From Alteromonadaceae bacterium M269 (GTDB lineage Bacteria; Pseudomonadota; Gammaproteobacteria; Enterobacterales; Alteromonadaceae): a DNA stretch of 64,000 nucleotides. How positions within the stretch are numbered: position 1 is the first letter of the stretch; every line of letters begins with the position of its first letter. Positions 54,393 to 63,403 of this stretch are shown in pieces. The position numbers were made by a program, and so were the translations under genes. A model generated the notes under the pieces. The model did not search any database. It worked only from the letters and a program-made list of their open reading frames with translations, and was not told the origin of the DNA. The stretch is taken from NCBI GenBank assembly GCA_004353515.1, contig SMNZ01000004.1, forward strand, positions 124,001 to 188,000, read 5' to 3'.

Positions 54393-55483
54393 TAACTCGC
54401 TTCCTTCGCAATGACTTTATTGTATTCATCGTATAACCGGCTTCGAACGTTTTGCCACTTAAACTTGTCGATCGTTTCAAAGCCATTTTGCATCAACTGA
54501 CGGCGCAATTCGTCATCATCTAAAAGTCGCTTCGCTTGTTCAGCCATCACAACAGGCTGTCGTGGTTCTACCAACAAGGCATCTCTTTCATGTTTCACCA
54601 ATTTGGGAATACCACCTACATTAGTACTGACAACAGACACGCCACAAGCTAGTGCTTCAATTACGGAGTTGGGACTATTATCGACAGTACTGGTATTCAA
54701 CATCATATCCGCACTGCGATACAGTTCTGATATCTGCTCCAAGTTGAGCTGCCCAACAAAGGTCACCACTTCACTCAAGCCAAGCTCATTCACCAATGCT
54801 TCCAAATTAGCCCTTTCAGGACCAGTACCCGCGATAGAGAGTCTCGCATTGGGCGTACTTTTCCTAAGCTCATCGAAGCAGCGTATAGCCGTTTCAATAT
54901 CGTAAATGAGCTCTAAATTGCGCGTGACGATAATGTGCTTTTCATCTTTAACAGAACTTTCTTGCTCTGGGTAAAACCGTTTTTCATTCAATACGTTAGG
55001 AATGACCGTAGCTTCTTTACCCCAAGTTTGAAAAACTTCTTTCAAATAATCGGAAGGAACAACTATCGAATGCACTTTACTCAACGAACGATTAACCGTT
55101 TTCCAAGAGCGCTCGAAAAACTCTGCAGCATGCCCACCACGGTAATTCAAAACAACGGGGCATTTTGTCATTTTACCCACCCAGATCGCTGGCGCAGCAA
55201 ATAAGTGCCAAGACCACCCGGAATTAGCCATCACATGCACAACATCTGAGCGTTTAAAAACACGGTAAAGAGAGAAAAAGTAAGGAATCAACCGAAAGAG
55301 TGCCCTAAGCACAGGGATCTTTCCTGCCCAACTGGGTTTATAAGGCGCATTAACAGCAACAAGCTCGACTTGAGCACCACTTTGCTCAAGCAATGCTTTT
55401 AATTGTTTAGTTTGATTTGCCATTCCTCCCGCCGGCGGTGGAATTGGCCCAACAAGTGCAATTTTTAATTGTGAGTTATCCAC
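54392..55483 (-). CDS. GT4 glycosyltransferase
   Basis: This is a 363-residue GT-B transferase: IALVGPIPPPAGGMANQTKQL, VIPNVLNEKRFYPEQ, LSIAGTGPERANLEALVNELG, EISELYRSADMMLNTSTVDNSPNSVIEALACGVSVVSTNVGG and PRQPVVMAEQA. The EX7E acidic pair lies in SVIEALACGVSVV. It overlaps the next gene upstream (55476) by eight bases, a sign of tight coupling. Donor and acceptor unknown. Confidence 0.88.
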   Translation of the reverse strand: MDNSQLKIALVGPIPPPAGGMANQTKQLKALLEQSGAQVELVAVNAPYKPSWAGKIPVLRALFRLIPYFFSLYRVFKRSDVVHVMANSGWSWHLFAAPAIWVGKMTKCPVVLNYRGGHAAEFFERSWKTVNRSLSKVHSIVVPSDYLKEVFQTWGKEATVIPNVLNEKRFYPEQESSVKDEKHIIVTRNLELIYDIETAIRCFDELRKSTPNARLSIAGTGPERANLEALVNELGLSEVVTFVGQLNLEQISELYRSADMMLNTSTVDNSPNSVIEALACGVSVVSTNVGGIPKLVKHERDALLVEPRQPVVMAEQAKRLLDDDELRRQLMQNGFETIDKFKWQNVRSRLYDEYNKVIAKEAS

Positions 55484-56681
55484 CCACTAGCCCCGCGTAT
55501 AAGGATTGATAACGGCCAACCGAGTTTTGCCAATTTCTTATGTTTTCAACAAACACTCTTCCGTTTTGTTTAACGTCTGGATGCCCATCGTCGGATTTAA
55601 GGATTTCAACAGCTTGTTCCGCTAGAGCTTTCACATTGTCGCTTTCGAATAGCCATCCTGTTTTCTTATCATCAATCAACTCTTTATGGCCGCCTACATC
55701 TGACGCAAGTACTAACTTACCTTGAGCCATAGCTTCCAGAGGTTTGAGTGGAGTCACTAACTCAGTTAAGCGCATAGATTTACGTGGGTAAGCTAGGAGA
55801 TCAACCAAACTGTAATATTCAGAAACCTCACTATGCGGTACGCGACCTGGCATGATGACGTTATTTTCCAAACCAAGTTCAACAACAAGCTTTTTAAGGT
55901 TATCTTCTTGCGGACCACCGCCTACCAGCAATAACACACAATTCGGTAGCTGCTCGAGAACACGTGGCAACGATTTAACCAGCAAATCCAGCCCTTCATA
56001 AGCATAGAAAGATCCAAGGAAACCCAGCACTTTTTTATCGGCCAACTTGAACTTCTCAACCAAAGCGTCTGACTTTTTCTCGATAACACTAAACTGCTCG
56101 ATGTTAACCGCATTGGGAATTGTCGTAATTTTATCTTCGGCGATACCGCGACCGAGTAAATCACCACGAAGCCCTTCACAGATTGTCGTAACTGCCTGTG
56201 CTCTTTTAACGACATAGGACTCCATGCTCCTTGTCAGTCGATAACGCATATCACCTTCTTTACAGGTGCCGTGGTCAACTGCAGCATCTTCCCAAAACGC
56301 TCTGATTTCATATACCAAAGGAATCCCGGTTTTTTTACTCGCTTTAAGAGCCGCTAAACCATTCAAAGCTGGTGAATGTGCATGCAGAACGTCAGGCTTT
56401 TCTTGTTCAATAACATCAAGAATTCGTTTTGCCAACGGATCGATAATAGCCATTTGATTAAACACGGGGAGCTTAGACATAAACCCGTCTGGTACAGGTG
56501 TCCGATAAAAAGTTAAGCCATCAACTGTCTCAACATCCTGCTCGCTAGGGCCCTGCTTAGGGCTAGTCACGTGACATGTTTCGTATCCCAATCGGCGTTG
56601 TTCATTGAGTATTGAACGAGTTCGAAAAGTGTAACCACTATGCAGCGGGATCGAGTGATCAAGTATGTGTAAAATCTTCAT
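55476..56681 (-). CDS. PEP-CTERM/exosortase A-associated glycosyltransferase
   Basis: This is a 401-residue GT4 transferase. LHILDHSIPLHSGYTFRTRS at the N-terminus is characteristic of the exosortase A-linked family; later segments are VYEIRAFWEDAAVDHGTC, TIPNAVNIEQFSV, LGFLGSFYAYEGLDLLVKSL and MRLTELVTPLKPLEAMAQGKLV with the catalytic acidic pair. It overlaps the amidotransferase gene by four bases (ATGA). It probably adds a core sugar to the XrtA-linked polymer. Confidence 0.9.
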   Translation of the reverse strand: MKILHILDHSIPLHSGYTFRTRSILNEQRRLGYETCHVTSPKQGPSEQDVETVDGLTFYRTPVPDGFMSKLPVFNQMAIIDPLAKRILDVIEQEKPDVLHAHSPALNGLAALKASKKTGIPLVYEIRAFWEDAAVDHGTCKEGDMRYRLTRSMESYVVKRAQAVTTICEGLRGDLLGRGIAEDKITTIPNAVNIEQFSVIEKKSDALVEKFKLADKKVLGFLGSFYAYEGLDLLVKSLPRVLEQLPNCVLLLVGGGPQEDNLKKLVVELGLENNVIMPGRVPHSEVSEYYSLVDLLAYPRKSMRLTELVTPLKPLEAMAQGKLVLASDVGGHKELIDDKKTGWLFESDNVKALAEQAVEILKSDDGHPDVKQNGRVFVENIRNWQNSVGRYQSLYAGLVGG

Positions 56682-58582
56682 ATTGACGCTCCCTTAGATT
56701 GTCTCATAAAGGATTCAAACATCATCAGCGTCCATAAATATGCACCGTTATCTTTAACACCCGAAACATGATCATCTATCAACTTCTTGAGGCTCGATGC
56801 ATCAAAGTAACCCGACTCTTTCATTTGCTTCGACAGCAATCCATCATAAAGTCGTTCTTTCAAAGGCCCTTTAAACCATTCACTGACAGGAACAGAGAAT
56901 CCCATTTTCTTTCGATATAGCACGTCGTGAGGTAAATGTGGTTCAAGCATACTCTTAAACGATGCCTTGCCTTCGCCACCGTGAATATTCATGTCTGTCG
57001 GTACCTTAAAGCCCCACTCAATAAACTTATGGTCCAATAAAGGCACACGTACTTCTAACGAATGAGCCATAGAAGCTCTATCAACTTTCGTAAGAATATC
57101 ACCTACCAAATAGGTTTTCATATCTAGGTATTGCGCTATTTTAACTGCATCAAGGTGCTTAACTTTCTCGCCATGGCGTTTAAAAACCTCAACAGCTTTA
57201 TATCCAGCTAAACTCTCTTGGTAAGTTTTACTAAACAACTTTTTCCTTTCTTCCTGTCGGAACAAAGAAACAGAGTTGCAATAGGCTTCAACGGTATCCA
57301 TGCCCAAAGATTGGAAAGTTGTTTTTGCTCTTAGAAATTTCGGTGCCCAATCAAGCTTTGGATACAAGGCACCCATCGGACCGAATACAGATTTACGCAG
57401 TCCCAACGGCAGCTTATTTCTGACCTTTTCTTCGTGACCATGCATTTTGTAACGACGATATCCTGCAAATAACTCATCACCACCATCACCTGAAAGGGCA
57501 ACTGTGACGTGTTTTCTTGCCAACTGACAAACTCGGTAAGTCGGGATAGCCGAGCTATCGGCGTAGGGTTCGTCATACAAAGCAGCGAGTTGATCGACCA
57601 AATCAAAATCATCTTGGCTAACCGTCTCAATACGATGGTTGGTGTTGTACCTGTCAGCAACCTGCTGAGCAAACGCTGTTTCATTAAACGCTTCGACATC
57701 AAAACCAATAGCGCAAGTGTTTACTGGCTCGTCTTGTAGTTGAGACATCATAGCCACGACACCACTTGAATCAACGCCACCAGAAAGGAAAGCTCCCAGA
57801 GGTACATCAGCTACCATGCGAATATCAACTGCCTCTTTCATTCTCTCAATGAGGCCTTCACGCACTTCTTCTTCTGTCAGCTCCTGATCAAAATCAACTG
57901 GAACATCCCAGTATTCAATCGGTTCAGGTAAAGAAGTCATACCACGTTCTATTTTGAGGTAATGCCCTGGAGAAAGCTTATAAGCGTTCTGATAAATGGT
58001 ATGAGGTTCAGGTACATAGCCAAAGGAGAAGTAATCCTCGACAGCCGTATTTCTCATTTCATGATCAAATTCCGGATGTGCAGTGAGGACTTTCAACTCA
58101 GATCCAAAAATCAATTCCCCTGATTTCAATAACGAATAGAAAAATGGCTTAATTCCCAGTCTGTCACGCGCAATAAACAGCGTACTTTTTTCGAAGTCCC
58201 ATAGCGCGAAAGCAAACATGCCACGCAACTTATGCACACACTCCTCTCCCCACTCTAGCCAAGCGTTGAGAATAGTTTCTGTATCGCCATCTGTGTTAAA
58301 GGCATAGCCTTTTGCTTTCAGCTCTTCGCGTAGTTCTTTGAAGTTGTAAATTTCGCCATTAAAAACAACGCACGCACGTTTATCAGCACTGTGCATGGGT
58401 TGTGGGCTTCCTTCTAAATCAATAATAGAAAGCCTTCTATGCCCTAATGCCAACCCTTGATCAAAGTAATAGCCTTCCGCATCGGGGCCCCGATGACTTT
58501 GCGCTCTATTCATCGCTTTCATCAAATCGGCATCTATATTTTGCTGACCTGAGAGTGAAACAAAGCCACTAATTCCGCACAT
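56678..58582 (-). CDS. Exosortase A-associated amidotransferase (asparagine synthase-like)
   Basis: This is a 634-residue class II glutamine amidotransferase fused to an AsnB-type synthase domain. The catalytic Cys2 is in MCGISGFVSL, NGEIYNFKEL lies near residue 75, the PP-loop is LGAFLSGGVDSSGVVAMM and VALSGDGGDELFAGYRRYKM follows. Family members in XrtA clusters are thought to amidate a sugar acid or peptide group of the polymer; the ManNAcA-type uronates made here are good candidate acceptors. It overlaps its neighbours on both sides. Confidence 0.92.
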   Translation of the reverse strand: MCGISGFVSLSGQQNIDADLMKAMNRAQSHRGPDAEGYYFDQGLALGHRRLSIIDLEGSPQPMHSADKRACVVFNGEIYNFKELREELKAKGYAFNTDGDTETILNAWLEWGEECVHKLRGMFAFALWDFEKSTLFIARDRLGIKPFFYSLLKSGELIFGSELKVLTAHPEFDHEMRNTAVEDYFSFGYVPEPHTIYQNAYKLSPGHYLKIERGMTSLPEPIEYWDVPVDFDQELTEEEVREGLIERMKEAVDIRMVADVPLGAFLSGGVDSSGVVAMMSQLQDEPVNTCAIGFDVEAFNETAFAQQVADRYNTNHRIETVSQDDFDLVDQLAALYDEPYADSSAIPTYRVCQLARKHVTVALSGDGGDELFAGYRRYKMHGHEEKVRNKLPLGLRKSVFGPMGALYPKLDWAPKFLRAKTTFQSLGMDTVEAYCNSVSLFRQEERKKLFSKTYQESLAGYKAVEVFKRHGEKVKHLDAVKIAQYLDMKTYLVGDILTKVDRASMAHSLEVRVPLLDHKFIEWGFKVPTDMNIHGGEGKASFKSMLEPHLPHDVLYRKKMGFSVPVSEWFKGPLKERLYDGLLSKQMKESGYFDASSLKKLIDDHVSGVKDNGAYLWTLMMFESFMRQSKGASI

Positions 58583-59675
58583 TTCTTAACCCTTGTTCGT
58601 ATAGCGAATAATAATCTTTAACCATCTTTTCTTGGCTGAAGTTTTTAATAACATTTTCCCGAGCTTTTTGCCCCATACCACCGAACGAATCACGCTTTTG
58701 ATAAGTTCGTAAAAAGCCTTTAGCCAACTCATCAACAGACTTCGGAGGAACTAAATCGGCAAACGCTGTTGTTGTAATTTCTGGTATGCCACCTACTGCA
58801 GTGCTCAAAACAGGGAGGCCAGATGACATAGCCTCTAGCATTGTCATAGGTATGCCTTCAGCATGAGATGCCATCACAAAAACATTGAAAGCCTTGTAAA
58901 CCTCTGGCATGTCATGTCGCTCCCCCCAGAATTCAACAAGCACTGAATCTTCTTGCGACGCAACGTAATCTTTTAATGAACTCTCTAATGCGCCAGTTCC
59001 GACAATAATGAGCTTGGTGTTTTGCTTAAAGCTCGCATCTTCAGCTGCTGCCATAAAATACGCTTCTATCAGTCCTTGTTGATTTTTAATACTTTGTAAG
59101 CGAGCAACATGCCCAAAAACAACCTGTTGCTCTTCTTTCTGTGCACCTTGTTCAATATTGTAGGCGTCAGTATTAACACCGTTGCGAATCAATTGGCATT
59201 TACTGGGTTTAGTACCGACGTCATTAATGAGCCACTGATGAAGGTCGTCACTAACTGACACTATTTTATGCACAAAGCGCGACATGACACGTCTTAGAAA
59301 CTGATACTTCTTATTAGAACCGGTTGGATCAGAGATATCACGACCGTGCTCCGCATGAAGTCGCATGGGAATACGGTTCAACCAGCCTACAAACTGATAC
59401 TCAAGCGAGGCAAGGTTATATGAATGCAAGACATCAGGCTTGACCTTTCTAAGTACCTTATGAAAATCATAAAACGACTTCCAGCTCTGCCCTTCAGGCT
59501 TATCCAAGCAAATAACCTCAACATCCATTGCTATGGATTCCACAAACTCAGGGGAGTATGAACGCAAAGCAATGACGGTATGTTTGGTACCTGCTGGCAT
59601 CGAGGTAATGCAATTAGCGACTATGCGTTCTAAACCACCGACCTCAAAACTATAAACCAAATGAGCAACTTTCAC
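58569..59675 (-). CDS. Exosortase-associated GT4 sugar transferase (TIGR03088-like)
   Basis: This is a 368-residue GT-B transferase: VAHLVYSFEVGGLERIVANCI at the start, LHAEHGRDISDPTGSNKKYQ, CQLIRNGVNTDAYN, LIIVGTGALESSLKDYV and EGIPMTMLEAMSSGLPVLSTAVGGIPE. The HGRD segment is typical of the PEP-CTERM/EpsH1-linked transferase. It overlaps the amidotransferase gene start by 14 bases and follows exosortase A by 13 bases. Confidence 0.9.
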   Translation of the reverse strand: MKVAHLVYSFEVGGLERIVANCITSMPAGTKHTVIALRSYSPEFVESIAMDVEVICLDKPEGQSWKSFYDFHKVLRKVKPDVLHSYNLASLEYQFVGWLNRIPMRLHAEHGRDISDPTGSNKKYQFLRRVMSRFVHKIVSVSDDLHQWLINDVGTKPSKCQLIRNGVNTDAYNIEQGAQKEEQQVVFGHVARLQSIKNQQGLIEAYFMAAAEDASFKQNTKLIIVGTGALESSLKDYVASQEDSVLVEFWGERHDMPEVYKAFNVFVMASHAEGIPMTMLEAMSSGLPVLSTAVGGIPEITTTAFADLVPPKSVDELAKGFLRTYQKRDSFGGMGQKARENVIKNFSQEKMVKDYYSLYEQGLRNVRN

Positions 59676-59688
59676 TGTCTTCTTACCG

Positions 59689-61101
59689 TTAAAGTAGTGG
59701 CTTATTCAGTTGATTAGCCAAGGGGGCCAGAGACTCCCAATCTTTACCTTCTAAAGCAATAAAAGAACCTTTTCCTTTATTGCCTTTCACCTTACTGAGT
59801 ACTTGCTTAATTTTAGTTCTAAGGCCGCCCGGCGTTCTTTCGCCATCGACATCAAACCACCAGAATAAAGTAATGTTCTCACCTTTCACATTCACCAACT
59901 GGGTGGTGTTCACGACTCCCTTCTCGGTAGCAATAATGCCAGATGATTTTTTAGTCCACTTGTCGATGTCGTAGGTTCGGCTGAGGCCGTTGACCAATTC
60001 GTATTCACCATCATCAAAATGGAACTTGGCAATATAGGTCGGCACCTGATTTAGCGTTCCTGACCACTGTTCATGCGGATTATTAATAAAGGGTTGCCAC
60101 TCGAGAGAGCTAGCTCTCGCATCGAAGCTCTGTTGTAAATCTGTCGACAAGGTCAAATCTAAGGCTTTATTCTGACTACCAAATGCAACATAAGTGTATG
60201 AAGGTATAGCAAGCAACAACAACAATGTCCCCACTGTTGCAACATTTGAAAGACTTTGAGTTTGAGCAGACGCTGTCTTACTTAGTCTATTCCAACTGAC
60301 TTTTTCAGCACCAAAATGCCCCAACCAAAACAATATGAGAAGAACGAATGCAAAGAAGAACCATCCATAAACTAAGTGATCAGCACCCGTTGCATGTTCC
60401 ATATCTGTTGAGTAACCGATAACAACGATGCCGAAAGCCCTCAGTCCATTGGCAATAATAGGCACTACAAGAGACGCTACGATAAATGCTGCCATCTTCC
60501 ACTTTGTTTTGTAATTCATATAAGCGTAAAGCGTCCCCAATGCAAAAGAGGCAATAAGGAATCGAATACCTGCACATGCTTCCGCAACGAGGAAAGTTCC
60601 ATTTGGAATATACAGGTAGAGACCTTCTCTATAGATAGGAATACTGAAGATTCGCAACAACTCTACGGTTAGGAAAGCGGTGACATCCTGCAACATAGGC
60701 ACTAACTCTTCCCCAAAAGGCACACTAAAGCCCAAGAAGAAGAGTGGAAACATAAAGGCTTTAACAAAGGCATTACCCAAGCACAGCCATAAAATGGTGA
60801 CTATTGAACTATACAAAGCCAGGTGACCAATCAAATTCACGCCAAGAGAGTCACCAATAAAAGCAATAACTTGTATGAAAAACAGAACAGGCAACAGATA
60901 AAGATTAGGCTTATAATCTAAGACAGCAAGATCTTGCTTACGCTCCCAAAAGAGATAAATAACAATAGGAATAATCAGGAAGCAGTGTTTGTAAGTTTCC
61001 GAAGATAGCCAAACCGAGACCATTGAAGTCGCTGCATCCCAATAGATGCCAAGACAAATCAAGCATAAAATAACAGGGCGTAACACAATACTATTCATCA
61101 T
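59689..61101 (-). CDS. xrtA: Exosortase A with fused EpsI domain
   Basis: This 470-residue inner-membrane protein has about eight to ten helices in its first 300 residues, then a periplasmic EpsI-type domain (about 310-470, with NNPHEQWSGTLNQVPTY and VNVKGENITLFWWFDVDGE). The exosortase active site is complete: Cys176 in VAEACAGIRFLIASF, Arg221 in IANGLRAFGIVVIG and His242 in ATGADHLVYGWFFF. It is expected to cleave PEP-CTERM proteins such as the one at 36037-36903. It overlaps the next upstream gene by four bases, within a cluster of polymer genes, as is usual for XrtA. Confidence 0.95.
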   Translation of the reverse strand: MMNSIVLRPVILCLICLGIYWDAATSMVSVWLSSETYKHCFLIIPIVIYLFWERKQDLAVLDYKPNLYLLPVLFFIQVIAFIGDSLGVNLIGHLALYSSIVTILWLCLGNAFVKAFMFPLFFLGFSVPFGEELVPMLQDVTAFLTVELLRIFSIPIYREGLYLYIPNGTFLVAEACAGIRFLIASFALGTLYAYMNYKTKWKMAAFIVASLVVPIIANGLRAFGIVVIGYSTDMEHATGADHLVYGWFFFAFVLLILFWLGHFGAEKVSWNRLSKTASAQTQSLSNVATVGTLLLLLAIPSYTYVAFGSQNKALDLTLSTDLQQSFDARASSLEWQPFINNPHEQWSGTLNQVPTYIAKFHFDDGEYELVNGLSRTYDIDKWTKKSSGIIATEKGVVNTTQLVNVKGENITLFWWFDVDGERTPGGLRTKIKQVLSKVKGNKGKGSFIALEGKDWESLAPLANQLNKPLL

Positions 61102-62324
61102 TCGCCTACCCGCTTTTCAATCTCATGGCCCAATAAAGCTGAAAACTCTCCGATTTCTGCGGCCCAGGAAAAGGCTTCCACAACGAACTGTCGATTATCT
61201 TCATAATGCTTATCATCACGACCTAACAAAGAACTCACTTGTTCAGCAAAAAGCTTTGGATCGTCAGTAACACAATAGCCGTCGCGGCTGTCATCCATAA
61301 TGCCTGTTGCTGCCATAGATGTCAGAACAATAGGCCTTCCCATTGAGAGTGCTTCAAGAACTTTGTTTTGTATTCCTCTGGCGATACGCAAAGGAGCAAT
61401 ACTGACTTTTGCCTGTTTGATGTAAGGCCGAACATCTTCAACACGCCCTGTCACGAAAATGTCCTTACCATTATCTAACTTCAAGACCTCTTGGCTGGGA
61501 TTAGAACCAACGATATAGAGTTGAGTATCAGGGACTGACTTTTTCACTAATGGCCAAGCATTATCAACAAACCAAGTGATTGCATTGATGTTGGCCCAAT
61601 AGTCCATGGCTCCAGTAAAGGCGATAGCATTTTGATTCATACCGTCAATACTTTGATCCACGGCATGAGCGTCAAAGAAATCAACATCAACACCGTTTTT
61701 AATGCCACTGACCCTATTCGCTAGATGGCTAGGTAACATGGACTGAAACATAGCTGCTTCATCGTCCGATACGAAAACACTGGCATCAAAGCGAGCAGCC
61801 ATGGCCTTTTCATAAGCTGCTAGCGTTCTTGCTTCCCGTCCATAAAACCATTTTTTCACACCACTTAAGTTTTTCGCGTATTGTTGCCACTTGTCTGAAT
61901 CAATATCAACAAAATCTAGTACTCGGGTTTTATCCTGATAATGGTTGGACTCAACGAACTGCGCCATGGCAGACGAAAACACCAATATTTTATTGATATC
62001 TTCTCGCTCCACAACTTCACTAACCCAATGACTCATCGATGCTGAAGAATAATAAGGTAAGGTGATCGGCTTATTCGTCAAAAAACCGGTTAGCCCTTTT
62101 AGCATACCAATCGGCTTTTTTAACACTGCGTAATGCAGGCTGCGACAATAGCTTTTTAGCTCATCGACATACTGCATATCATTTGCGTCATCGATAAAAA
62201 AACCTAGATGCACATCAAAGTGCTCATTCAAATGCTTAAGCATATTAAATGAGCGGATTTTGTCGCCTTTATTAGGAGGGAATGGGATTCGATGACACAG
62301 AAATAGCAGCGGCGTCTTCTTCAT
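61098..62324 (-). CDS. PEP-CTERM/XrtA system glycosyltransferase (TIGR03087-like)
   Basis: This is a 408-residue GT4 transferase: PLLFLCHRIPFPPNKGDKIR at the N-terminus, the classic start of this XrtA-linked family, then VLDFVDIDSDKWQQYAKN, AIAFTGAMDYWANINAITWF, LYIVGSNPSQEVLKL and IARGIQNKVLEALSMGRPIVLT. It is coupled to xrtA by ATGA overlap. It probably builds the polymer with its neighbours. Confidence 0.93.
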   Translation of the reverse strand: MKKTPLLFLCHRIPFPPNKGDKIRSFNMLKHLNEHFDVHLGFFIDDANDMQYVDELKSYCRSLHYAVLKKPIGMLKGLTGFLTNKPITLPYYSSASMSHWVSEVVEREDINKILVFSSAMAQFVESNHYQDKTRVLDFVDIDSDKWQQYAKNLSGVKKWFYGREARTLAAYEKAMAARFDASVFVSDDEAAMFQSMLPSHLANRVSGIKNGVDVDFFDAHAVDQSIDGMNQNAIAFTGAMDYWANINAITWFVDNAWPLVKKSVPDTQLYIVGSNPSQEVLKLDNGKDIFVTGRVEDVRPYIKQAKVSIAPLRIARGIQNKVLEALSMGRPIVLTSMAATGIMDDSRDGYCVTDDPKLFAEQVSSLLGRDDKHYEDNRQFVVEAFSWAAEIGEFSALLGHEIEKRVGE

Positions 62325-62335
62325 ACTCTCGTTAA

Positions 62336-63403
62336 CTATCCTAGGTATTTAGAAAGATAAGGGCCAATCATACGGCTAACAGCAACCGGCAGTTTCTTCC
62401 ACATATTGATGAAAAATTGGTACTTAGGGTTATTCGGGCTGAGATTAGGCAACTCATCTGATTTAGCTAAGTAAAATTTGTAATACATGGGTTGTGGTTC
62501 CATACCCCATGTTCTTTTGTACTTATAAGCGCCTGAATCATCTTTACTGCGACCAAAATCGAAGGTCGAGCATTCACGCTCGTTCTTGGCGGAGCACATA
62601 AGCTTATAGTACATGTAATCGTTACTCTTTAAGCCTCTAGCAGCTTCAACACCACCACCATAGTAAGGCATAACGACGCCTTTATAGTAAAAGCTCAACA
62701 CTGATGACACAGCTTGTCCTTCACTTTCGACGGTCAGTACATCTAATTGATCACCGAACACATCTCTGAGCTGTTGGAAATACTTTTTCGGAAAAACTGG
62801 TGTCCCAAGATTACGAACGCTCTCAGAATAAACTTCAAATGCGGTATCAACATCGTCATCTATCCGATGAGTTAAGCTGCCTTTAAGCGAGTGACGAATC
62901 GCAGCTCGTTGCTTCTTTTTAACTGCTGCAAGAATGGCGTCATCATCTTCACCTAACTCAACTGAGAAATTAGAGTGCTTACAGTTTGCAATCAACTTCG
63001 GATTGTTTCTTTCAAACGGATAACGCAACTCTAAGTGCCCTACGCCAAGCTTCTCAGCTAAGGTAATAGCTTCATCTTCCAGAAAAAGCATAGCAGCTTC
63101 ATCATCAGAGGCTACACCACCGACAACACAAAAAGGAGTAGAAACCAATGAATGACCGAACAAGCGACTCTTCACTTCGACCAATGGCAAAACAGCGACA
63201 ATTCGGTCATCAAGGGTCGCGTACATGAACCAAGATTTGTGCCCATACGCTTTTTCAATAACAGTCTTCCATCCACTCAGATGAAAAAATGTTCCCAAAG
63301 AACATGAATCGACAAAGTCATCCCAAGCATTTAGCTTGCTCTGGTCACTGTCTAAAAATTGAAGTTTGAAACCTTTCGAATTGTTCTCATCACTATGCAC
63401 CAA
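62336..63403 (-). CDS. FemAB family XrtA/PEP-CTERM-associated protein
   Basis: This is a 355-residue GNAT/FemAB-type protein: LGTFFHLSGWKTVIEKAYGHKSW, VAVLPLVEVKSRLFGHSLVS, VKKKQRAAIRHSLKGSLTHR, GVVMPYYGGGVEAARGLKSNDYMYY and TFDFGRSKDDSGAYKYKRTWGMEPQP. This is the signature of the exosortase-linked FemAB family. It may transfer an aminoacyl group to a polymer precursor; not shown. Starts 11 bases inside the deacetylase gene. Confidence 0.92.
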   Translation of the reverse strand: MVHSDENNSKGFKLQFLDSDQSKLNAWDDFVDSCSLGTFFHLSGWKTVIEKAYGHKSWFMYATLDDRIVAVLPLVEVKSRLFGHSLVSTPFCVVGGVASDDEAAMLFLEDEAITLAEKLGVGHLELRYPFERNNPKLIANCKHSNFSVELGEDDDAILAAVKKKQRAAIRHSLKGSLTHRIDDDVDTAFEVYSESVRNLGTPVFPKKYFQQLRDVFGDQLDVLTVESEGQAVSSVLSFYYKGVVMPYYGGGVEAARGLKSNDYMYYKLMCSAKNERECSTFDFGRSKDDSGAYKYKRTWGMEPQPMYYKFYLAKSDELPNLSPNNPKYQFFINMWKKLPVAVSRMIGPYLSKYLG

